Source of the DNA: Meiothermus taiwanensis DSM 14542
Lineage (GTDB): Bacteria > Deinococcota > Deinococci > Deinococcales > Thermaceae
DNA length: 64,000 nt
Direction: 5' to 3'
Assembly (NCBI GenBank): GCA_000482765.1
Contig: AXWR01000009.1
Span: 1-64,000, forward strand
The position numbers and the translations under genes are program-made. The first letter of the stretch is position 1; each line of letters begins with the position of its first letter. Below the pieces are notes generated by a model. That model had not been told where the DNA came from, made no database searches, and saw only the letters and a list, made by a program, of their open reading frames with translations. Positions 58,772 through 64,000 of this stretch are shown here, piece after piece.

Positions 58772-59166
58772 ACCTGCTGGTGGACACCAACATCATCGGC
58801 TACGCCTACAACGAGCACAGCCTGTGGGGGGTCTACCAGCCGCTTCTGGAGGGCCACCAACTGCTGGTTGCCGCTCAGACCGTAGCCGAGCTGCGCTTTG
58901 GGGCTTTGGTCAAGAACTGGGGTGAGCGCAGGCTGCGCCGTCTCGAGGTCTTGCTCTCGCGCTGCACGGTGGTGCATACCGACGACGAGATCTGCACCGC
59001 CTGGGCCAGGGTTCGCAGCGAAGCCCTGATCAAGGGCCGGCCCATTAGCGCGGGCGATGCCTGGATTGCCGCTACCGCCCGGGCCCTGGAGATTCCCTTG
59101 GTAACCCACAACCGCCGCGATTTCGAGTTTTTGGAGGGCCTCATCCTCATTTCGCGGGGCGGGTGA
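58768..59166 (+). CDS. vapC: PIN-domain ribonuclease toxin (VapC type)
   Basis: 132 residues. The acidic catalytic set is complete: Asp6 in LLVDTNIIGYAY, Glu41 in TVAELRFGAL, Asp97 in ISAGDAWIAATA, and Asp118 in VTHNRRDFEFL. Such toxins cut specific tRNAs or rRNA when the antitoxin is lost. The gene is translationally coupled to the antitoxin before it. FGALVKNWGERRL and RGRPISAGDAW are typical of the VapC subgroup with the Mg2+ site exposed. Confidence 0.9.
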   Translation: MNLLVDTNIIGYAYNEHSLWGVYQPLLEGHQLLVAAQTVAELRFGALVKNWGERRLRRLEVLLSRCTVVHTDDEICTAWARVRSEALIKGRPISAGDAWIAATARALEIPLVTHNRRDFEFLEGLILISRGG

Positions 59167-59224
59167 ATGAGGGAGACCCTGGGGCTCGGATAACGATTCC
59201 TGGTCTGGGGTGTCTTGCTGAACC

Positions 59225-59243
59225 CAATTGCTTCCAGCAATTG
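59225..59243. promoter_or_regulatory. Inverted repeat before the cobalamin adenosyltransferase gene
   Basis: CAATTGC-TTCCA-GCAATTG has perfect 7-bp arms and lies 17 bp before the start codon. It could be an operator, or a short RNA hairpin next to the ribosome site. No cobalamin riboswitch fits in the 94 bp available. Confidence 0.5.
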
Positions 59244-59260
59244 TGCGGTTAAATGGAGGC

Positions 59261-59824
59261 ATGAAAATCTACACCAAAACCGGCGACGCAGGGGAGACCG
59301 GCCTGTACGGCGCCGACCGGGTGGGCAAGGACCACCCCAGGGTGGAGGCCTACGGCACGGTGGACGAGGCTAACAGCGCCATTGGGCTGGCCCGCGCAGC
59401 CCTGGGCGCGGCCCATGTCGACATTGAAGCCGACCTCGAGTACCTCCAGAACGCCCTCTTCGACCTGGGGGCCGATCTCGCCACCCGCGCCGGCGGCCCT
59501 TACGAGCGCAACCTGGCCCGCATGGACGCCTCGGACGTGGAGCGGCTCGAGGCCCTGATCGACCGCTACCAGGAGGAAGCCCCCCGCTTCACCGGCTTTA
59601 TCCACCCCGGCGGCCACCCAGCGGCGGCGGCTTTGCACCTGGCCCGCACCATCGTCCGCCGGGCCGAGCGCCGGGTGGTGGAGCTGATGCGCCACGAGGC
59701 GGTGAATCCGGAGGCCCTGCGCTACCTCAACCGGCTCTCGGATCTGCTTTTTACCCTGGCCCGGGTGGTCAATAAGCGCGAAGGCTTCGCCGAGGAGAAG
59801 TGGCTGGTCAAAAAACGCCGCTGA
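59261..59824 (+). CDS. Cob(I)alamin adenosyltransferase (PduO type)
   Basis: Transfers adenosyl from ATP to reduced cobalamin, giving coenzyme B12. 187 residues with KIYTKTGDAGETGLYGADRVGKDHPRVEAYGTVDEANS (ATP site, 2-40), NALFDLGADLAT, FIHPGGHPAAAALHLARTIVRRAERRVVEL and NRLSDLLFTLARVVNK, all of the PduO/MMAB type. ATG preceded by TGGAGGC. Next comes a BtuF-like gene 12 bp later, so the two are probably one operon for corrinoid use. Confidence 0.95.
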   Translation: MKIYTKTGDAGETGLYGADRVGKDHPRVEAYGTVDEANSAIGLARAALGAAHVDIEADLEYLQNALFDLGADLATRAGGPYERNLARMDASDVERLEALIDRYQEEAPRFTGFIHPGGHPAAAALHLARTIVRRAERRVVELMRHEAVNPEALRYLNRLSDLLFTLARVVNKREGFAEEKWLVKKRR

Positions 59825-59836
59825 AGGAGGGCTGGT

Positions 59837-60622
59837 ATGCGCCTGGTGAGCCTTACCTGCTCCAACACCGAGATCGTCTGGGCCCTGGGCTGCTTAGACC
59901 GGCTGGTGGGGGTGGACAGCAACTCCGACTTCCCCCCCGAAGTGGCCCGCCTGCCCCGGGTGGGGCCCGACCTGCAGATTGACCTGGACAGGGTAGAGGC
60001 CCTGAAGCCCGACCTGGTGCTGGCCAGCCTGAGCGTGCCGGGCATGGAGCGGGTGGTGGAGGGTCTGGAGCGGCGGCAGATCCCCCATGTGGTGCTCGAC
60101 CCGCAAAGCCTGCAGGACGTCTACAACGATATTATCCGGGTGGCAGATCTGCTGGGGGTGGCCCCGCAGGGCCGGCATGTGGTGCGGGCCATGCAATGGA
60201 TGATCGCCCAGGCCCGGGGCTCGCTGCCCAACTGGGTGCGCCCGCCCAGGGTGATGGTGGAGTGGTGGCCCCGGCCCATGATTGCCGCCGGAAAGCACAG
60301 CTGGGTAACGCAGATGTTGGAGGCGCTGGGGGCGCAAAACGCCTTTGCCCACCTGCCGGTGCGCTCCCAGCCCCTCACCCCCGCCCTGGTGGAGGAGGCC
60401 CAGCCCGACCTGATTACGGTCTCGTGGTGCGGGGCGAAAAAACTGCGCCCAGAGGTGGTTTTGCGCCGTAAGCTGGATATCCCCGCCCTGAGGCATAAGC
60501 AGGTCTTCGCCCTCGAGGAGGCCTACCTGGGCCGTCCGGGGCCGCGCCTGGCCGAGGGGGTCAAAAAACTCGCCGATCTACTGCGGCAGGTGCCGGTCTG
60601 GCAGCATGGAGGCCGGCCATGA
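59837..60622 (+). CDS. BtuF-like cobalamin/iron-chelate binding protein without a signal peptide
   Basis: 261 residues of the class III periplasmic-binding fold: MRLVSLTCSNTEIVWALGCLDRLVGVDSNSDFPPEVARLPRVG at the start is the domain itself, and GPDLQIDLDRVEALKPDLVLASLS, and a second lobe with MVEWWPRPMIAAGKHSWVTQMLEALGAQNAF. Extracytoplasmic members have a signal peptide or lipobox before this; here the fold begins at residue 1, so the protein is likely cytoplasmic. Neighbouring PduO suggests that it binds a corrinoid in the cytosol. Start with AAGGAGG before it. Overlaps the next gene by 4 nt. Confidence 0.8.
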   Translation: MRLVSLTCSNTEIVWALGCLDRLVGVDSNSDFPPEVARLPRVGPDLQIDLDRVEALKPDLVLASLSVPGMERVVEGLERRQIPHVVLDPQSLQDVYNDIIRVADLLGVAPQGRHVVRAMQWMIAQARGSLPNWVRPPRVMVEWWPRPMIAAGKHSWVTQMLEALGAQNAFAHLPVRSQPLTPALVEEAQPDLITVSWCGAKKLRPEVVLRRKLDIPALRHKQVFALEEAYLGRPGPRLAEGVKKLADLLRQVPVWQHGGRP

Positions 60623-60924
60623 CCCCCCTCAAGGTGGTGACCTTCTGGGTGCGCCCGCTGGAGGGGCAGCCCCTGCCCGAGGCCAGGGCCTTGCTGGAGG
60701 GCCTGCTGGCTATTTTTTACGAGGCTTTTCCGGAATACACCGGGGTGCTCACCTTCAGCCAGTCGCCCCGCCCGCCCGGTTATGTGTTTGTTTACGTGAA
60801 CCAGGGCTGCACCGGCCTGCTTCCCAGCGCGGGACGGTTCTTGCAGGAACTCTTGCAGCAGGCCTTCCCCCAGGGTGAGGTGCGCCCCTATGGGCGGGTC
60901 TGGCTTGAGCTAGGGTCTGAATAA
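60619..60924 (+). CDS. Small protein of unknown function in the cobalamin cluster
   Basis: 101 residues, no signal or membrane segment. TPLKVVTFWVRPLEG, EARALLEGLLAIFYEAFPEYTGVLTFSQSPRPPGYVFVYVNQGCTGLLPSAGRFL suggest an alternating beta-alpha-beta fold. No family recognised. Coupled to the BtuF-like gene by an ATGA overlap, and its end overlaps the convergent WD-repeat gene by 15 nt. A role as partner of the binding protein is only suggested by coupling. Confidence 0.65.
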   Translation: MTPLKVVTFWVRPLEGQPLPEARALLEGLLAIFYEAFPEYTGVLTFSQSPRPPGYVFVYVNQGCTGLLPSAGRFLQELLQQAFPQGEVRPYGRVWLELGSE

Positions 60925-62676
60925 AGCCACGGTTCCAGCCTGCCGCAGGGTGCCGCTGCCCACGGCCAGCCGGCCATCGGGCGCCCAGGCCACCGCGTAG
61001 AGGGGCCGCACAAACCCCGAGGTGGTCTGTAAAAGCGGCCCCTGTACGCTCCACAGGCGCAGGGTTTTGTCCCAGCCCACGCTGGCCAGCCGTCGACCGT
61101 CGGGCGAGAAGGCCAGGGCCTGGGCGGCCTCGGTGTGCCCTTGCAGGGTTCGGAGCAGCTTACCGGACTGGGCATCCCAGAGCTTGAGGGTCTGGTCGTG
61201 GCTGGCGGTGGCCAGGAGGCGTCCGTTGGGGCTCAGGGCCAGGCCATAGATGCCCCTGGCGTGGGCCATGATGCGGCGCTCGAGGCCTACCCCTTCGGGC
61301 CGCAGGGCCCACCAGGCCAGGCTCTCGTCGCTGCTGCTGCTGTATAGGGTGCGCCCCTCGGGGCTAAAGGCCAGGCCGGTTACGTGCGACTCGTGGGCGC
61401 GGAACTCGAGCACCTTCCGCCCACCCTGCCAGTCCCAGACCCGGATCAAGCGGTCGCGCCCGCCGGTGGCCAGCGCCCGCCCGTTGGGGGTGAAGGCCAG
61501 GGCTCCTACCCCGTTGCCGTGGGCCTCGAGGCTCTGCACCAGCCGTCCACTGGTTGTCTGATAGACGCGGGTCAGGCCGTCGCGGCTACCGGCGGCCAGG
61601 TGCTGCCCATCCGGGCTGAAGGCCAGGGCGGTAATTTCCAGGGTGGCCTCGCTCAGTCTTCGCACGGGCTGGCCCCGGCGGTTCCACAGCCAGACCTCCC
61701 CGTCCCAGCCCCCGCTGGCCAGAAGGCTTCCGTCGGGGCTGTAGGCCAGGGCGCTCACCGAGGCCGCGGGGGGCTCGAGGGTGCGCAACAGCGCCCCTTG
61801 CAGGCTCCACAGCCGGGCCCGCCCATCGTCGTGCCCGCTCAGGAGCCGGTTTTCGCTTACGGCCAGGGCCAGCACCGAGGCGGTCTGGAGGGTTTTCTGG
61901 GGCCGGCCTGCGTCCCAGAAGATAATCTGGCCGTCCTGCCCCCCGCTGATGAGCTGTTCCTGGCGAGGCCAGACCAGGGCGCTTACTGCGAGGCGGTGGG
62001 CGTTCCATTGCTGCACATAACGCCCCTCTGGGCTCCATAGCTGTATCTGTCCTTCGCGGTCACCGGTGGCCAGGAGGCCGTCCGGCCCCCAGGCCAGCGC
62101 CCGCACCGAGAAGGGCCCCAAAAGAGGCAGCCGGTGGTCGCGCTGGGGGTTCCATAACAGCACCCCATCCTGGCCCCCCGCTGCCCAGATACGGCCCGCT
62201 GGGGAGAGCCCAATGCTGTACACCCAGCCGCGCCCCGCATAAATCGATCGAGATGATCCCAGATCCGACAGATCCCAAAGGTGCAACTCGCCGTCGGCGC
62301 TGCCGCTGAGCACCTGACGCGCATCCGGGCGGATCCGGGCCGACCAGACCTGATCGCGGTGGCCCTGCAGCACGCCCTTTAGCAGGCCGTTTCGGGGATT
62401 CCAGAGCCGGAGGGTGGTATCGGAGGATGCGCTGAGCAGGGTGCCATCCGACGCGAAATCCAGCGCCCGCACCGTGTCAGCGTGCCCGCTCAGGGTACGT
62501 AAAAAACGCCCATCGGCCTGGTAGAGCTGAATATAGGCATCCGCGCCCAGGGCCAGGGTGCCCCCAGGGCCGATCGCCACAGCCCCGACCGGGGCCCGGT
62601 GACCTGCAAGAAGCTGTGCCGGTTGCTGGGCTGCCGCCAGCGACAAACATACAATCCAGCCGATCCACCTGTGCAC
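60910..62676 (-). CDS. Secreted WD40 repeat protein with 14 apparent blades
   Basis: 588 residues: a signal peptide (MHRWIGWIVCLSLAAAQ) and then repeats ending in (L/V)xLW or similar, from about residue 25 to the end. Counting the strand motif before each W-like end (LRLWNP, LHLWDL, VLLWNP, IQLWSP, IIFWDA, ARLWSL, VWLWNR, TRVYQT, IRVWDW, LAWWAL, LKLWDA, LRLWSV, and the first and last less regular) I find 14 units, i.e. two seven-bladed propellers. Many have the GH dipeptide and a SPDG turn. Such proteins are scaffolds; secreted ones are less usual. No partner is obvious. Confidence 0.85.
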   Translation of the reverse strand: MHRWIGWIVCLSLAAAQQPAQLLAGHRAPVGAVAIGPGGTLALGADAYIQLYQADGRFLRTLSGHADTVRALDFASDGTLLSASSDTTLRLWNPRNGLLKGVLQGHRDQVWSARIRPDARQVLSGSADGELHLWDLSDLGSSRSIYAGRGWVYSIGLSPAGRIWAAGGQDGVLLWNPQRDHRLPLLGPFSVRALAWGPDGLLATGDREGQIQLWSPEGRYVQQWNAHRLAVSALVWPRQEQLISGGQDGQIIFWDAGRPQKTLQTASVLALAVSENRLLSGHDDGRARLWSLQGALLRTLEPPAASVSALAYSPDGSLLASGGWDGEVWLWNRRGQPVRRLSEATLEITALAFSPDGQHLAAGSRDGLTRVYQTTSGRLVQSLEAHGNGVGALAFTPNGRALATGGRDRLIRVWDWQGGRKVLEFRAHESHVTGLAFSPEGRTLYSSSSDESLAWWALRPEGVGLERRIMAHARGIYGLALSPNGRLLATASHDQTLKLWDAQSGKLLRTLQGHTEAAQALAFSPDGRRLASVGWDKTLRLWSVQGPLLQTTSGFVRPLYAVAWAPDGRLAVGSGTLRQAGTVALFRP

Positions 62677-62782
62677 CCCATTAGACTACCGGAGGAACTT
62701 GGGCCCAAGGATGAATAGTCCGGCCACCGCCCCCGGGCGTTTTTCTGTTTAGCGGAAATCTTTTCAGCAGTAAAGTGAGGCC

Positions 62783-63769
62783 ATGCCAAACGCATACCAG
62801 GTTTATCAACGGGTACTGCAGGCGGGACGGGCGTTCTTGAATTGGCCAGAAGCCGACGACTCACAGATCGCCTCGAGCCTGCTGGAGCTGGACGAGGCCA
62901 GGTTTAAGATCTTTACCCACCAGGTGGGGATGAACAGCACCAAGCACCTGCGCTACACGGTGCTGGCGCTGGCCCGTGTGGAGCCGCCGGTGGGCCCGCT
63001 TTTGCGGGAACTTCTGGCGGTGGGGGCTAGTTTTGTTGAGGTTCACAAGCTTTTGAGCCTGTATCGAAAAAAGCGACTGGAGCTTGCTCAACTGCAAAAA
63101 GCCACCCAGGAGTGCTCCTGGCGAGCGCTATTGACAACGCGCCGGGCCCCGGTGGACTGGGTCAATCGGCCGGTTTGGATATTTCCTGCCGATAAGCGGA
63201 ACCGTCGGCTCGAGGGCCTTAATCCAGCCATTGCAGAGGTGCTGATCCAGCGCTACAGCGAGCCAGGGGGCCTGGTGGTGGATCCTATGGCGGGCCAGGG
63301 AACGGTGGTGCAGAAGGCCCTGGAGCTGGGGCGTAAGGCCTGGGGTAGCGATATTGCCGGGGATGGCCGGCTGGTGCAAAAGATGGAGATCGCCGGTTTG
63401 GTGGATGCCCTGGGGGAGGAGGTGGCCGACCTACTGGTGCTGCATCCCCCTACCTTTTCCTGGTTTGCCCGCAACGTCTTCGACCCCAGGATCCACGAGC
63501 ACCCCGAGACGGATTACACCAACTGGCTCTCGAGGCACCTGGAGTGTGCCCTGCCGGTGCTCAAACCGCGCGGTCGCTTGGTGCTGATTGTGCGGCCCGA
63601 GCACAAACCCCGGCGCTTCATCCGGCACCAAGGGCTGGTGCGCTGGGCCTTTGTGGCGCCGCTGGAGCTTTTGCTGAGTGAACAGGATCTCGAGCCCCTG
63701 CACTATCACCTGGCTGTGTCGGAGGACGGCGAAGAGGATTGGAGCATTTTTGTGGGCCTGAAGCCCTGA
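62783..63769 (+). CDS. Amino-methyltransferase-like protein (DNA methylase fold)
   Basis: 328 residues. The C-terminal half has the S-adenosylmethionine motif VVDPMAGQGTVVQKALELGRKAWGSDI (165-191), like DPFAGSGTT of N6/N4 methylases, and HPPTF (221-225) at the place of the catalytic (D/N/S)PPY. An N-terminal domain of about 125 residues, helical and basic (VHKLLSLYRKKRLELAQLQK), could bind nucleic acid. The change of the first residue of the NPPY motif to His makes activity on DNA bases uncertain. No restriction endonuclease gene is adjacent. An RNA target is possible. Confidence 0.7.
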   Translation: MPNAYQVYQRVLQAGRAFLNWPEADDSQIASSLLELDEARFKIFTHQVGMNSTKHLRYTVLALARVEPPVGPLLRELLAVGASFVEVHKLLSLYRKKRLELAQLQKATQECSWRALLTTRRAPVDWVNRPVWIFPADKRNRRLEGLNPAIAEVLIQRYSEPGGLVVDPMAGQGTVVQKALELGRKAWGSDIAGDGRLVQKMEIAGLVDALGEEVADLLVLHPPTFSWFARNVFDPRIHEHPETDYTNWLSRHLECALPVLKPRGRLVLIVRPEHKPRRFIRHQGLVRWAFVAPLELLLSEQDLEPLHYHLAVSEDGEEDWSIFVGLKP

Positions 63770-63799
63770 GCCGCCGGAAGCTGGCAAAACCTCCAAGGG

Positions 63800-64000
63800 C
63801 TACCGTTTGGATGGGTGGTTGCGCAGCCGGATCTGGGCCTGGGTCACAGCCGTGGCCTCTGGCTGGCTGTGCAAGGCCAGCTCGAGCCCCTCCACTTCGG
63901 GCAGCTCCTCAACCAGGCGCGAAACCCGCAGCAGCAGATCCTGAAGGCTCTCGAGGTGGGCTTTACCAGCCAGGGGCTGTAGCATCTCGAGGGCCTCCCG
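63800..64000 (-). CDS. C-terminal end of an ATP-grasp acyl-CoA synthetase (NDP-forming) (cut by the window edge)
   Basis: The last 66 codons of a leftward gene that enters from the right. REALEMLQPLAGKAHLESLQDLLLRVSRLVEELPEVEGLELALHS, and QAQIRLRNH resemble the end of the ATP-grasp domain of ADP-forming acetyl-CoA synthetases and of the related protein acetyltransferases, where LLLRVSRLVEDFPEIxELDLNP is common. The NP of that motif is not present, so the pocket may be changed. The main part lies outside, so the call is tentative. Confidence 0.55.
   Translation of the reverse strand, partial: REALEMLQPLAGKAHLESLQDLLLRVSRLVEELPEVEGLELALHSQPEATAVTQAQIRLRNHPSKR

Noticed and set aside
59167-59260. 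Cobalamin riboswitch before the adenosyltransferase gene
   Set aside because: Only 94 bp are available and the conserved B12-box elements are not there; only a small inverted repeat is seen.

Overview
The window looks like a chromosomal segment of a member of the Thermaceae, most likely Meiothermus. The grounds are high G+C, a striking excess of the hexamer CTCGAG, compact operons with 1-8 nt overlaps, frequent GTG/TTG starts, promoters placed only a few bases before start codons, a Thermus-type two-OB-fold SSB relative, and a long TL5-type L25. The genus is inferred from general familiarity, not from a database search. No rRNA, prophage or CRISPR array was seen. There is one tRNA, Arg(ACG), and a fragment of an IS1-like transposase at the left edge.

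Layout. 1-12.3 kb: transposase fragment, PEP synthase, glycerol-3-phosphate dehydrogenase, a SpoIIM-like membrane protein, pyrE, a P-loop ATPase overlapping a MenC-type enolase-superfamily enzyme, a double-GNAT protein, a DagK/YegS lipid kinase and a GGDEF-EAL protein with degenerate motifs. 12.3-20.2 kb: tRNA-Arg sharing a terminator with a small membrane gene, mnmA, then a TRAP transporter / dehydrogenase operon under a divergent LacI-type regulator, which resembles a sugar-acid (YiaK-MNO-like) pathway. 20.3-28.7 kb: a CaCA antiporter, a sugar ABC transporter with unusual permeases, and a succinate dehydrogenase operon with a mycobacterial-Sdh1-like membrane anchor. 28.8-34.9 kb: speD, the divergent iclR/aceB pair (malate synthase), a basic-tailed two-OB SSB relative, L25/Ctc and a peptidyl-tRNA hydrolase relative.

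35-46 kb: pstSCAB behind a PhoB-like direct repeat, mobA, a YceH-type protein, and a xylulokinase / fructose-type ABC importer cluster with its own LacI regulator and two identical operators. 46-58 kb: a structured region ending in an intrinsic terminator (candidate small RNA), a DUF6644-like/DUF6152 pair, a phospholipase A2 lipoprotein, pdxY, a histone-deacetylase-family hydrolase, the rhodanese-murE-nif3-tmk operon, glutaminyl cyclase, DUF192, an SPFH protein, a cysteine-free FmdB-like protein, 5-FTHF cyclo-ligase and a LysM-M23 peptidase. 58-64 kb: an HTH/PIN toxin-antitoxin pair with an operator touching the start codon, a cobalamin pair (PduO and a signal-less BtuF-like protein), a secreted protein with 14 apparent WD repeats, a methylase-like protein, and the end of an apparent NDP-forming acyl-CoA synthetase.

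Threaded through the window is a repeat family of about 128-153 bp (eight whole or partial copies) built of two hairpins inside ATACC...GGTAT terminal inverted repeats. Several copies begin or end on, or next to, a stop codon. This family, the candidate RNA at 46.2 kb and the CTCGAG excess are the signals least explained by the genes.
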